A program made the position numbers and the translations under genes. A DNA stretch of 31,061 nt from an uncultured Muribaculaceae bacterium. Lineage in GTDB: Bacteria > Bacteroidota > Bacteroidia > Bacteroidales > Muribaculaceae. A model generated the notes under the pieces. It made no database searches and was not told where the DNA came from. It saw only the letters and a list, made by a program, of their open reading frames with translations. Location of the stretch: NCBI GenBank assembly GCA_910584495.1, contig CAJUAR010000029.1, forward strand, positions 1 through 31,061. The letters run 5' to 3'. Shown here one piece after another: positions 15,348 through 25,184 of this stretch. Every line of letters starts with the position of its first letter. Within the stretch, counting starts at the first letter, position 1.

Positions 15348-18300
15348 ATGATTAATCGACTTATTCTTACCTGTGTAATGCTCCTGTCATTGATGAGTCC
15401 GGCTGTGTTGCCGGCTCAGACAGCGGCGGGAGGCAGCGCGATAGAGGGCACGGTGCTCGACGAGACAGCTTTGCCTCTCATCGGAGCAAGTGTGCGTGTT
15501 GCCGGCAGTAATCCGCCTGTAGGTGTAATAACCGACATCGATGGCAATTTCGTACTTCAGGTATCGACGGCAGAGACCACGCTGGAGGTGAGCTATGTCG
15601 GTTTTGAAACCGCTACTATAAAAGCGAAAGCCGGTTCCAGAATAGAAATCGTGCTCAAAGAGAACTCTACAGCCCTCGAAGAAGTGGTGGCCATAGGATA
15701 TGCCACAATGAAGAAGAGCGACCTTACCGGCTCGGTAGAAAAGGTGTCGATGGACGACTTGCAGCGTGCCAATGTGTCTTCGTTCGACCAGGCGCTGGGC
15801 GGACGCATTGCCGGTGTTCAGGTGGTGGCTTCCGACGGTCAGCCCGGCGAAGGTGCAAACATCGTCATCCGTGGTTCCAACACAATATCGGACGAGGCCG
15901 ACGGCACACCTCTATATGTAATCGACGGCTTTGCAACCGACGACCCCAATGCCGGGGCTATAAATCCTGCCGATATCGAATCTATCGACATACTGAAGGA
16001 CGCTTCGGCTACAGCCATCTATGGAGCGAGAGGCGCTAACGGTGTGATTATCATCACCACCAAACGTGGTGCGGAATCGGCCCCTCGCATTTCATACGAA
16101 GGTTCCGTCAGTTATCAACGACGTCCCAAGGGCCTGAAACTGATGCAGGGTCGCCAGTTTGTTGAACTTCAGGCCGAGATGCTCACCGCCGATGAGATGA
16201 ACAAAACATATTTCAGCTACGACGAGGCTCTTGGTCGATACCAGACTATTGACGACTACGACAAACGAAAGTCTACAAACTGGCAGGACGAGGTGTTCCG
16301 CAACGCTCCTATGACCAACCATCATCTGGCGTTGACCGGAGGCACAAAGAACACTCGATATTCGACGGCCCTGTCGTACTATCTGCAGGAGGGCACAATT
16401 ATTAAGTCGTCCTACGAGAGTGTAAAGGCCCGTGCGACGCTCGACCAGCAGATTTCTCCCACTGTCAAGGCTGGCACCGTTGTCAATTTTGCCAACAACA
16501 CCTCGATAGGTTCGGCCCCGACGCAGGGCGACGGTCAGTCGACTCAGTATTTTCTCTACCAGGTGCTGGCCTACCGTCCGGTCAAATACCGCTCAACCGA
16601 CGATCTCGAAGATATAGTGGACAACAACGGAGGCACTTATCCCTACAATCCGGTGAAGACAATCAAAAATACCTACGAGAAGCTCCGCAACCGCCAGCTG
16701 TCGATGAATGCCTACCTCAACTGGAATATTCTTCCCGACCTCCTTTTCAAGGTTACATTTGCATATACATGGCGTGAGGCTCGCACAGAGAAGTTCTATA
16801 ACAAAGACACTTATTTCGGCGACCCTGCCTATTCGCCTACCGGCACAAACGGCAGCTTCAACATCAAGGAATGGAACAGCTGGAGCAATGAGTACACTCT
16901 CAACTACCGCCGCCAGTGGGGCAGCCACAAGTTCAACGGTCTTGTTGGCATGTCGCTCTCGAGCAAGCAAATTTCCAACGTGGGGGCAAAGAGCGTGCTG
17001 ATTCCCTGGGACGATCTCGGCTTCTGGGGTATAGACACCGGTTCGGCTATGAGTGTGGTGGCCGACAATGTCACCGACAAGATGATGTCCTACTTCGGAC
17101 GTTTCAACTACGACTATCGAGGCCGTTATCTGCTCACTGCCACTCTGCGTGCCGATGGCTCGTCGCGTTTCATCCACCACAAGTGGGGGCTATTCCCTTC
17201 GGCTTCGGTTGCTTGGCGTGTTATCGACGAACCGTTCATGAGAAGCGTATCGTCGTGGATGAGCAATCTTAAATTGCGCGTGGGCTGGGGTGCGACAGGC
17301 AACAATGCCACTCGCGAAGTATATCCGTCGAATCTCCTCTACTGGGGCGGGGAAAACTATCCCTGGAACAACAGCCTTCATCCGGCCATACACGTGATGC
17401 AGCTTGCCAACCGCAGTCTCCGCTGGGAAACTACCTATCAGACAAACATAGGTATCGATTTCGCTTTGTTGCAAAACCGAATCAACGGTTCGGTGGATAT
17501 TTACGACAAGGATACTCGCGACCTCCTGCTCTATGCCGACGTTCCTCCGTCGATTGGCTTCACTCAGGTGCAGCAGAACATTGGCAGCATCTCGAACCGT
17601 GGTCTTGAACTTACTCTCAACGGCACCATTTTCCCCGGAAAGCATGGCTCGGTCAAATGGACCTCGAGTTTCAATATCTCGTTCAACAAAAACAAAATCA
17701 CAGGCCTGTCCGACGGTCAGGAAAGCCGTATGGCCGGCATACGATATCCCTCGATTCCCGACTTGTATATTTGCAAGGTTGGTCGTCCGTTGTCCGAAAT
17801 GTATGGTTATATCTACGATGGCGTTTACCAGTATTCGGATTTCGACGAAGTTTCACCAGGTGTATTCCGGCTGAAGGACAACGTGCCCGACAACACAAAC
17901 GACCGTGCCAACATCCGCCCGGGCGATCCCAAACTGAGGGATATTAACGGCGACGGCCGTGTGACTACCGCCGACCGCACAATCATCGGACACGGTCTGC
18001 CTGTCCACACCGGAGGTTTTATCAACAACTTCGAATGGAAGGGCTTCGACCTGAGCATCTTCCTGCAGTGGAGCTATGGCAACGATGTAATCAACTACAA
18101 CCGTGTGTTGCTTGAAAATCTCCAAGGACGGCATCTCAACCAGCTTGCAACTGCTGCAAATCACTGGCGTCCTGACAATCCTACCAATTACCTCTGGGCT
18201 CCAAACCGCGGGCTGAATGTCCATACCTCGCGCGACGTGGAAGATGCTTCGTTCTTGAGGCTGAAAAACATTCAGCTGGGCTACACTTTCCCGGCAAAAT

Positions 18301-18488
18301 GGCTCCGTGGCACTCGTCTTTCGGGTGTAAGGGCTTATCTCAGCGCGCAGAATGTGGCTACATGGACCGGCTATAGCGGATACGATCCTGAAGTGTCGAC
18401 CCGCAACTCGGCCATGACGCGCGGATTTGACTATTCGGCATATCCAAAGGCACAATCATTCACATTTGGAGTGAAAATTGATTTATGA
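15348..18488 (+). CDS. SusC/RagA-family TonB-dependent outer-membrane transporter (PUL2)
   Basis: Second glycan importer, 1046 residues. The Sec signal ends near LPA/Q (about residue 23). It has a carboxypeptidase-regulatory-like domain (about 32-110), the signature EEVVAIGYATMKKSDLTGSV, a plug with ILKDASATAIYGARGANG, and a barrel to the C-terminal VKIDL. There is no STN domain. It is clearly diverged from the PUL1 copy, so it is a different system and not a recent duplicate. Its stop (18486-18488) overlaps the ATG of the SusD gene. The neighbours (PL8, GH88) imply import of uronic-acid-containing oligosaccharides; this is inferred from context, not from the protein. Confidence 0.97.
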   Translation: MINRLILTCVMLLSLMSPAVLPAQTAAGGSAIEGTVLDETALPLIGASVRVAGSNPPVGVITDIDGNFVLQVSTAETTLEVSYVGFETATIKAKAGSRIEIVLKENSTALEEVVAIGYATMKKSDLTGSVEKVSMDDLQRANVSSFDQALGGRIAGVQVVASDGQPGEGANIVIRGSNTISDEADGTPLYVIDGFATDDPNAGAINPADIESIDILKDASATAIYGARGANGVIIITTKRGAESAPRISYEGSVSYQRRPKGLKLMQGRQFVELQAEMLTADEMNKTYFSYDEALGRYQTIDDYDKRKSTNWQDEVFRNAPMTNHHLALTGGTKNTRYSTALSYYLQEGTIIKSSYESVKARATLDQQISPTVKAGTVVNFANNTSIGSAPTQGDGQSTQYFLYQVLAYRPVKYRSTDDLEDIVDNNGGTYPYNPVKTIKNTYEKLRNRQLSMNAYLNWNILPDLLFKVTFAYTWREARTEKFYNKDTYFGDPAYSPTGTNGSFNIKEWNSWSNEYTLNYRRQWGSHKFNGLVGMSLSSKQISNVGAKSVLIPWDDLGFWGIDTGSAMSVVADNVTDKMMSYFGRFNYDYRGRYLLTATLRADGSSRFIHHKWGLFPSASVAWRVIDEPFMRSVSSWMSNLKLRVGWGATGNNATREVYPSNLLYWGGENYPWNNSLHPAIHVMQLANRSLRWETTYQTNIGIDFALLQNRINGSVDIYDKDTRDLLLYADVPPSIGFTQVQQNIGSISNRGLELTLNGTIFPGKHGSVKWTSSFNISFNKNKITGLSDGQESRMAGIRYPSIPDLYICKVGRPLSEMYGYIYDGVYQYSDFDEVSPGVFRLKDNVPDNTNDRANIRPGDPKLRDINGDGRVTTADRTIIGHGLPVHTGGFINNFEWKGFDLSIFLQWSYGNDVINYNRVLLENLQGRHLNQLATAANHWRPDNPTNYLWAPNRGLNVHTSRDVEDASFLRLKNIQLGYTFPAKWLRGTRLSGVRAYLSAQNVATWTGYSGYDPEVSTRNSAMTRGFDYSAYPKAQSFTFGVKIDL

Positions 18489-20101
18489 AACTTAAAAACA
18501 TAATATTAGGAGCTTTATGCTCGTGTATGGCCGGGGCTTGTTCTTTCCTCGATTCCGACCCATTCGACTATATTGAAGGCGACGACTTGTACCACAGCCC
18601 GGAAACCTGCATGGCAGGCCTCGCGGGGGTATATGATGCCCTGACATCGGTGGGTGCTTACGGTCAGAATCTTTGGGGCGACCTTGATGCCGGAACCGAT
18701 GTGCTGGTCTACAACTGAAATTACGGCACAGGCTACATACAGATTTCAAACTATAACTATAACAACAGCGACAAAGCTCTTCTACAGAGCTGGACGGCCC
18801 TATACGCAGGTATTAACCGTGCCAATGACTATATTGCACGCATAGAAAAGTCGTCCGACGATGAGTGCGGAGGTGAGCGTGCCAAGGCAATGTATCTGGG
18901 CGAAGCAAAGGCCCTGCGTGCTTTGTGCTACATGAATCTTGTGGCTTTCTGGGGCGAGGTGCCTTTGCGCACAGAACCTACCTACGGACTGAGCACTCAG
19001 CTCAAAGCAAAAGCATCTCAGACCGAAATATATGCTCAGATTACTTCCGACCTCGCCGATGCTGCCGAGGGGTGCCTTGATGCGCGCGAGCTGCCAGGCC
19101 CGGGAAGAGTGTCGCAGACCACAGCCCAGGCTCTGCTTGCCCGAGCATATATGTGGCAGGCCGGATATCCGGTATATGCCGACACATGGGGCGAAGCCCT
19201 TAAATGGGCGCGCAAAGTTGCCGATTCGGGACGTCACAACCTCCTCCCGCGCGAGAACGGAGGCTATAGGCAGGTGTTCATCAACATGTGTTCAAACCTG
19301 TACGACTTGAATACTCGAGAATCGATGTTCGAAATCGAATTTTACGGCAACGGACAGACCCAGACCAACGAAGCTGGTCGTTTAGGCCTCTACATTGGTG
19401 TGACGCAGCAGACTCCGAGCGACGACTATGCCTATGCCTATGGGCTTTATGATGCCACTAAGAATCTCTTCCGCCTCTATGAAGACGGCGATGAACGCCT
19501 GTGGTGGAATGTGGCCGACTACAAGTATGTGACTACGAACGGCAAGGTGAGCGAACTGCCTCGAACCGATGCCGAACGCAGACAGGAAGACGGCAATGCT
19601 GCAAAGTGGAGGGCAAAATATATCCCCGAACGTCCGCTGTCGAGAAACAATTCGTCGATTAATTTCCCTGTCATGCGTTTTTCCGACGTGCTCCTTATGG
19701 TGGCCGAGTGCATAAACCATGTCAAGGGTGCTCCCGATGCCGAGGCTTTTGCGGCTCTTAACCGTGTAAGGCGTCGCGCCGGCGCTTCTGAGGTGAGCAG
19801 TGCCGATGCTCCCGACTTTGAGAGCTTCGACCGTCTGGTGCGCGATGAGAGAACTCGCGAGCTGTGCTTCGAAGTGCCGCGACGCATGGAGCTGCGCCGT
19901 CATGGGGCCGAATATTTTGCATCGCAGATTGCTCTTCTTGCCGACCAGTCGCTCAATGAACAGAACAAAAAGATTGGCTATGACTTGGAATCGGTAAAGG
20001 CTCTGCCCGCTCTAAACTTTAAGAACAAGCACATCTATTTTCCAATTCCGCAGGCCGAGCTAAATGTCAATACGGCTTGTACTCAAAACGTAAACTGGTG
20101 A
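18485..20101 (+). pseudogene. SusD/RagB-family lipoprotein with an in-frame TGA (PUL2)
   Basis: Partner of the upstream SusC. Lipobox AGACS is followed by FLDSDP. The frame runs for 538 codons in one phase but is broken at codon 78 (TGA, 18716-18718), after DVLVYN and before NYGTGYIQISNYNYNN. The sequence on both sides is good SusD (GVYDALTSVGAYGQNLWGDL; SWTALYAGINRANDYIARI; EAKALRALCYMNLVAFWGEVPLR; FAALNRVRRRAGA; FPIPQAELNVN). There is no frameshift or gap. One base change (CGA or TGG to TGA) would explain it. It could be a true nonsense mutation, a sequencing error or, less likely, readthrough. Without it the protein would have normal length. The ATG overlaps the susC stop; the TGA end overlaps the next ATG. 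Confidence 0.88.
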
Positions 20102-21078
20102 TGAAACCCTTGATGATTCTTTCTGTCGTCGGCTCTGTTTTGCTGGGAGCTTGCTCCGATGCGGTGGACCACGTTGATTTCAAAGTCAGTGTGCCCGCGG
20201 GACTTAGTGTCGCTGCCGGAGAACCCGTTAACTTTGTCTTTGGCGGCAATCCCGACTATATCACTTTCTTCTCTGGCGAAAACGGCAGCGATTTTGCCGC
20301 CGCCGACCGCTACGATGCCGACATCGACCGCATTGAACTTTCGTGCTCAATGCGCCAGCAGTACAACGACATCAGTTATATCGACCGCCAACTGGTCTAT
20401 GTCTATGTGTCGACTGATTTTTGCGGCGAGTACACTCCCGATGGAGTAAATGCCGCAACATGGATACCGCTCACCGGCACCGGTGCGAACTGTCTGCCCG
20501 CTCCAGTTGCTGTGTCGGCTTCGGCTGTGTCGGTTTCGGGTTCTATCGACCTTGCTGAATACATCGACCCCAACAAGCCGTTCCATATAGCTTTCCTTTA
20601 TAATGCTCCCGGACGTGCTACTATTCCGGCATCCAACGGAGGAGGGCATTACACAGTGCGTCCGCGTGTGGATGTGACCGACCTGGTGATGACAAAAACT
20701 CTTGCCGACGGCAGAATAGATATTGTCGACAATGCCACTACAGGCTTCGGTTTCCGTCCGGTCTTCGAGTCGTCTTTCAAAGAATCGAACTTCCTTGTGA
20801 CCGACAACGGAATGCTTTTCCAGCCGATTGCTGCTCAGTATGATGCTGTCACAGGACGTGAACCCGACGAACGGGTGTGGATGGTCTCGACTCTGATCAC
20901 ACCGAGACAGGTGGAGCCCGACCGAGGTCTGGCCATCAAATCGATTGAAAGCCGTCTTACTAATTACGAATATGTCTACTCGCTCCCCGGCACTTATAAA
21001 GCTACATTTGTGGCAACCAATGCCAACCTTTGGGACAGCAACCGTTGTGTTAAACAATTGACAGTGACAGTGAAATGA
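20101..21078 (+). CDS. DUF5017-like surface lipoprotein (PUL2)
   Basis: Probable surface glycan-binding lipoprotein, 325 residues. The start at ATG 20101 overlaps the SusD stop and gives a clean signal peptide with lipobox LLGAC, then SDAVD (acidic, surface-export-like). The first domain (about 22-140) contains VNFVFGGNPDYITFFSGENG, the pattern I associate with DUF5017 proteins found after SusD in Bacteroidetes PULs. The rest (about 140-325) looks like beta-sandwich and ends in a PKD-like strand pattern (YSLPGTYKATFVATNAN). No catalytic motif is visible. Position and architecture suggest the SusE-equivalent of PUL2. The family name is from memory and not verified. Confidence 0.75.
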   Translation: MKPLMILSVVGSVLLGACSDAVDHVDFKVSVPAGLSVAAGEPVNFVFGGNPDYITFFSGENGSDFAAADRYDADIDRIELSCSMRQQYNDISYIDRQLVYVYVSTDFCGEYTPDGVNAATWIPLTGTGANCLPAPVAVSASAVSVSGSIDLAEYIDPNKPFHIAFLYNAPGRATIPASNGGGHYTVRPRVDVTDLVMTKTLADGRIDIVDNATTGFGFRPVFESSFKESNFLVTDNGMLFQPIAAQYDAVTGREPDERVWMVSTLITPRQVEPDRGLAIKSIESRLTNYEYVYSLPGTYKATFVATNANLWDSNRCVKQLTVTVK

Positions 21079-22661
21079 AATATCGTTTTAAATTTCTGTT
21101 TTTGCCTTTGGCGGTTTGTGCGGCTTTTGGCTGCAGCGACAATCCGTCGACACCTTCCGAAACTCCCGGTGGGGGCAACGAGCCCGGTGGTGAGACACCT
21201 GTCGAGCCTATAGAGGGCTGTGAGTTGTGGATGGAGTTTGCCGAAGGCAAATCAACCATTTTACCCGATTTTTCCTATGCCGGCTATCGATGGGGCGAGT
21301 GTCCTCTTCCCGTGGTGGATTACCGTGTTTTCGATGTGTGCGACTATGGAGCTGTGCCCGACGACGGCCTCTCAGACCGTGCTGCGTTTGAAGCTGCTAT
21401 TGCGGCCGCTACGGCATCCGGCCCCGGTGGCGCTGTGATATATGTGCCAGAGGGCCGCTACGAAATGCGCGATGCATCTTCGCCTAATACTCCGATTGTG
21501 ATTGACGGCGACAATATTGTGCTGCGCGGAGCCGGCCGCGACCGCTCTGTGCTGAGCATGTCGCTTCCCGGCAAAGTCCTCGATGAGACTTTGTGGAACA
21601 CTCCTGAAATGCTGTCGTTCCGCTTTGTGAGGTCGCGCACCGACGAGCAGCTGTTTTTGACCGACATCATAGCCGATGCGCCATGCGGAAGCCATGAAAT
21701 CGAAGTGAAATCGGTGTCGGAACTCGCAGTGGGCCAGAGAGTGCTGGTTAAGCTTGCGGGCGACAAACGCGCCGAAGCTGTGGCAGCCGAAGTGGCTCCT
21801 CATGCCGTCGAATCCGAGTTTGCAGAGCTTATTGCAGATGGTGTCCATGTGACAGAGTATCACACTGTGAAGCGTATCAACGGGAAGCGTGTGACATTCT
21901 ATGAACCTCTGGGGCATGACATAGACCCGGCTGGTGGCTGGACGCTGCATGCTGTGCTCGACCGCAGCGGTTGCGGGGTGGAAGACTTGTGTTTCGAGGG
22001 CGCGTTCGACCAGACCTTCGTTCACCACAAAGATGCTCTACACGACAGTGGCTGGCGCATGCTCACTTTCCTGCGACAAGCTCATGGATGGGTGCGCCGA
22101 TGCTCGTTTGTCAATGTGAGCGAGGCTCTGAGCGTTATGCTTTCGTGCAATGTGACTGTCGACGACTGTATTATCGACGGAAATGGAGGTCATTCGGCCA
22201 TCCGCTCGCAGGCTTCGACAAATGTGTTGATTTCCAATGTTGAGGACCGTGCCGGTCAATACCATTCGGTAGGAGTGTCGAAAACAGCATCTTTCACCGT
22301 GCTTCATCGATGCACCATCGGTGCCGCTACCAGCTTCGAAGCACATTGCAGCCAACCGCGCAATACGCTGATTGATATGTGCTGTGGCGGACTAAATCCT
22401 AACCATGCCGGTGGTGATGCCGCACAGGGTCCAAACCACCTTCGCGGTCTTGTGCTCTGGAACTACACTCAGCAGGGTGGCCTCGATGGTAATTTCGACA
22501 TTTGGTGCCGCAACAACCGCTTTGTCATGCCCGTTATAGCCGGTTTCTCGGGCACTGCTGCTTTCAACGAGGCCCATACTTCGGCCCTTGTCGGCAACGG
22601 AACGCATGTCGAACCTTTGTCGCTCTATGAGGCACAGCTGAAACTTAGAAGTGCCAACTAA
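21075..22661 (+). CDS. Right-handed beta-helix, pectate-lyase-superfamily lipoprotein (PUL2)
   Basis: Lipoprotein of 528 residues. Lipobox AAFGC is followed by SDNP and a Pro/Gly/Glu-rich linker (about 22-50), fitting a tethered surface protein. The catalytic-type domain opens with FDVCDYGAVPDDGLSDRAAF and GGAVIYVPEGRYEM, the classical start of Pectate_lyase_3/GH28-like beta-helices, and continues with coil repeats (VTVDDCIIDGNGG, NVLISNVEDR). Whether it is a lyase, a hydrolase or a binding protein is not clear; I see no complete GH28 active-site set, and I would not assign a CAZy family. A DUF4955-type C-terminal region is possible. The ATG overlaps the previous stop. Next to PL8 and GH88, a second depolymerase is a reasonable hypothesis. 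Confidence 0.8.
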   Translation: MKYRFKFLFLPLAVCAAFGCSDNPSTPSETPGGGNEPGGETPVEPIEGCELWMEFAEGKSTILPDFSYAGYRWGECPLPVVDYRVFDVCDYGAVPDDGLSDRAAFEAAIAAATASGPGGAVIYVPEGRYEMRDASSPNTPIVIDGDNIVLRGAGRDRSVLSMSLPGKVLDETLWNTPEMLSFRFVRSRTDEQLFLTDIIADAPCGSHEIEVKSVSELAVGQRVLVKLAGDKRAEAVAAEVAPHAVESEFAELIADGVHVTEYHTVKRINGKRVTFYEPLGHDIDPAGGWTLHAVLDRSGCGVEDLCFEGAFDQTFVHHKDALHDSGWRMLTFLRQAHGWVRRCSFVNVSEALSVMLSCNVTVDDCIIDGNGGHSAIRSQASTNVLISNVEDRAGQYHSVGVSKTASFTVLHRCTIGAATSFEAHCSQPRNTLIDMCCGGLNPNHAGGDAAQGPNHLRGLVLWNYTQQGGLDGNFDIWCRNNRFVMPVIAGFSGTAAFNEAHTSALVGNGTHVEPLSLYEAQLKLRSAN

Positions 22662-22671
22662 CAAAAAATCT

Positions 22672-23610
22672 ATGCCTATTAAGATGAAAAGATCAACTAT
22701 AAGTGCAGTTTTGGCACTGACCATGGTCCTTGGCGGCTGTCACAGCAAAGATGACGCACCGTCGGGTCCCACACCGCTCGTCCTTACTGCAGCCGTCTAC
22801 GATATTGATGCCGAGACCTCTTCGGTCTGGCATTCGGGAGAGCCATTCGGAGTATATATGTTTGCCGATAATAAAACCCCGACAGCAGCCAATGTCCGCT
22901 ATTTTGCCGACAACCGTGGCGCGACAGGCTACCTGGTGCCCGACGGTAATGCCATCTGTTTTCCTTCCGACCAAAGCCAAGTGAACGTGGCTTCGTACTA
23001 TCCTTTCGACGAAAGCGCAGCGGCAAACGGCCATACAACCATCGTTACGGCAAGCGAAGGTATGGCCCCGGACGGCTGTGTGTGGGCAAAGGCCTCAGGC
23101 GCAAGCGCATTGAAACCTCGTGTGCAGATGCATCTCAAATCGATGCTTGCCCAAATCAGCGGACGGATTCTGAACAACGACCCCGCAACGGCACGCATTG
23201 TGGCACGCATAGAAGGTGCGCCTCGCAGTGCACGCCTCGACATACTCTCCGGTAAATATACCGAAATGCTCGATTGCGATTCGCCAATCGGTGTGACCGT
23301 AAAAGCCCTCGAAGGAGCCTTCGAAGTCAGTGCTGTGATTGTGGCTGCAGAAAGCTGTGAGGATGGCCCTAAGCTTGTGTTTACTGCCCTCGACGGTGCC
23401 GGAAACGAGCTCCGTACCTATCCCGGAGTTGCTCTTGGCGAACTTTTGAAACTGGAAAACGAGCGTCTGTTCGAACCAAACACCGTCTATAAAATTGCCG
23501 GAGATATCGATGCGGAAGGTGTTGACCTTCGCTTCACCGGGCTTTCCTCGATATGTATTCTCTCTTGGGCCTCTGACCCCGACGAAGAATCGGGAACAAT
23601 AATTAAATAA
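22672..23610 (+). CDS. Fimbrillin-like (Mfa-type) lipoprotein A (PUL2)
   Basis: Lipoprotein of 312 residues. The ATG at 22672 is chosen; ATG 22684 also works and gives the shorter signal MKRSTISAVLALTMVLGGC. A GTG at 22651 would lie inside the upstream gene. The lipobox LGGC is followed by HSKDD. It shows the Mfa_like_1/fimbrillin pattern: WHSGEPFGVYMF, a glycine-rich turn, then NVASYYPF, and in the second half LKSMLAQISGRI, with NTVYKIAGDI near the end. It lacks the extra C-terminal domain of the next two genes. Fimbrillin-fold proteins build surface fibres, but in PULs related lipoproteins can bind glycans; which applies here is not visible. Confidence 0.8.
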   Translation: MPIKMKRSTISAVLALTMVLGGCHSKDDAPSGPTPLVLTAAVYDIDAETSSVWHSGEPFGVYMFADNKTPTAANVRYFADNRGATGYLVPDGNAICFPSDQSQVNVASYYPFDESAAANGHTTIVTASEGMAPDGCVWAKASGASALKPRVQMHLKSMLAQISGRILNNDPATARIVARIEGAPRSARLDILSGKYTEMLDCDSPIGVTVKALEGAFEVSAVIVAAESCEDGPKLVFTALDGAGNELRTYPGVALGELLKLENERLFEPNTVYKIAGDIDAEGVDLRFTGLSSICILSWASDPDEESGTIIK

Positions 23611-23653
23611 AGAAACATAATATTTTCATCAAACCATAAATTATCAACTTGTT

Positions 23654-25147
23654 ATGGATTCAAAAAACATCCTTATTCTATTCGGTCTCACAGCCATGCT
23701 CAGCTCATGTGCCAACGACCCGGCTGAAAACCCGGCAGCAACAACCGGCGAAGCTGTGCGCTTCGAAATCAGCACTGTGAAAAGCCGCTCGGTGACAAAC
23801 ACCGACAATACAACCGAATTTGTGTCCGGTGACCGCATCGGTATCTTCGGCGCTAAAGGTGCCACAGGGGCCAACATCCCATTCTTGGTAGACAGTGAAG
23901 GCAAGCTGCAGGCTGAGGCCGGCGGCGGTATATACTACAATACCAACGGTGGCAACACGGCCGATTTCTTTGCCTACTATCCCTATACTGAAGGGCAGAA
24001 TGGGGCAACCGTATCTTTCCAGGTCGCTTCCGACCAGTCGACTGCCGATCTCTTCAATGCTTCCGACTTTATGACTGCAACGACAAAGGGCATAACTACC
24101 GGCTCGGCAGATGCTGTGTCGCTGATTTTCCAGCACCGTCTTGCTGTGGTTCAGCTCGAAGTTGTAACTTCGTCGGCAAACCGGGTTAAGGGCGCTTCGT
24201 TGTGCAACGTTCAATCTACTGCCGAGTGGAACTGGAGCTCGGATGCCATGACAACAACTGGCGAAGCCGCAAACATCAAGATGTGGGGCCGAACCGACGA
24301 CGGTCTTACATACTGGGCTGCTGTGCCCGCTCAGACTGTGGCTGGAGGATCGCGTCTGCTAACTCTCGAGATTGGCGACAAAGCATATGCCTTCACCACT
24401 ACTTCCCCTATCAATCTGAATGAAGGAATGATTAAAAAATTCCGCATCGGTGTCGGTGAGAAGGACCAGATTGTAGTGTTCTCTTCCGAACTCACTGTGA
24501 CTCCCTGGAACGAAGACCCTGATATTGTCGAAGGCGAAGGCGAAGAAGTTCAACCCGAACCTCTGATGGCTGTGGAGGACTTCTCTATTTTCAACCCCAC
24601 GTTGATTGCCAAAACCAAAGAAGAAATCACTTCTCCCGGATGGTACCTCTTCCATCTCTATGACACTGACGTTCTCGAAGTTGCTGCCGACGGAAACCGC
24701 GACAAAGTGCTCCACATCAAACGTGTTATTCAGGATGGCAAAACAGCTTTGGAATGGCATAACGGCGCATATTACTATGCTGCAGCCAATCCTCAGAAAC
24801 GGGTGTATACTCTCACCTTTACTGCCCGCTCTTCTTTTGCCGAAAACATGAAGGGCAACCAGCTCCGTATCGGTGCCTATATGAAAGATGCGGAAGGCAA
24901 GGACCATTTTGTGGCAATGCGCAAAGGCGAAGATCTTGTCACGACTGTCTACCATCAGGTGCCTTCCGAGGAATATGCTACCTATACCCTCGAATTCGAC
25001 ATGTCGAAGGTTTCGACAGTGCACAACGGCAATGCACAGACCGCATGGAGCGAACCCGATGCCGACATGCTCAAGCTTGTCAACCTCTACATTACTTCGA
25101 ATGCCGCCGGTATCGACTTCTGGATCGACGATATGTCGTGGAAGTAA
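23654..25147 (+). CDS. Fimbrillin-like lipoprotein B with C-terminal beta-sandwich domain (PUL2)
   Basis: Lipoprotein of 497 residues. Lipobox LSSC is followed by ANDPAEN. The N-terminal fimbrillin-like part (about 20-295) has FVSGDRIGIFGAKG, GGIYYNTNGG, FFAYYPYTEGQNG, LIFQHRLAVVQLEV and ends with VTPWNEDPDIVEGEGEE, the usual Mfa-type end strand plus an acidic linker. A second domain (about 310-497) starts near MAVEDFSIFNP, contains GWYLFHLYDTDVLEVAADG and YTLTFTARSSF, and ends IDFWIDDMSWK. This resembles a galactose-binding-like jelly roll (carbohydrate-binding module). That order suggests a stalk or adhesin part carrying a sugar-binding tip. It is separated by 43 and 37 bases from its neighbours. 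Confidence 0.8.
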   Translation: MDSKNILILFGLTAMLSSCANDPAENPAATTGEAVRFEISTVKSRSVTNTDNTTEFVSGDRIGIFGAKGATGANIPFLVDSEGKLQAEAGGGIYYNTNGGNTADFFAYYPYTEGQNGATVSFQVASDQSTADLFNASDFMTATTKGITTGSADAVSLIFQHRLAVVQLEVVTSSANRVKGASLCNVQSTAEWNWSSDAMTTTGEAANIKMWGRTDDGLTYWAAVPAQTVAGGSRLLTLEIGDKAYAFTTTSPINLNEGMIKKFRIGVGEKDQIVVFSSELTVTPWNEDPDIVEGEGEEVQPEPLMAVEDFSIFNPTLIAKTKEEITSPGWYLFHLYDTDVLEVAADGNRDKVLHIKRVIQDGKTALEWHNGAYYYAAANPQKRVYTLTFTARSSFAENMKGNQLRIGAYMKDAEGKDHFVAMRKGEDLVTTVYHQVPSEEYATYTLEFDMSKVSTVHNGNAQTAWSEPDADMLKLVNLYITSNAAGIDFWIDDMSWK

Positions 25148-25184
25148 TTTAACCAATCATCACATCAACTAAACAACGATTATC

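Noticed and set aside
18485..20101. Genetic code change (TGA read as an amino acid)
   Set aside because: Other genes in the window end normally with TGA (folE-type overlaps ATGA), so a genome-wide reassignment is not supported; a local mutation or error is simpler.
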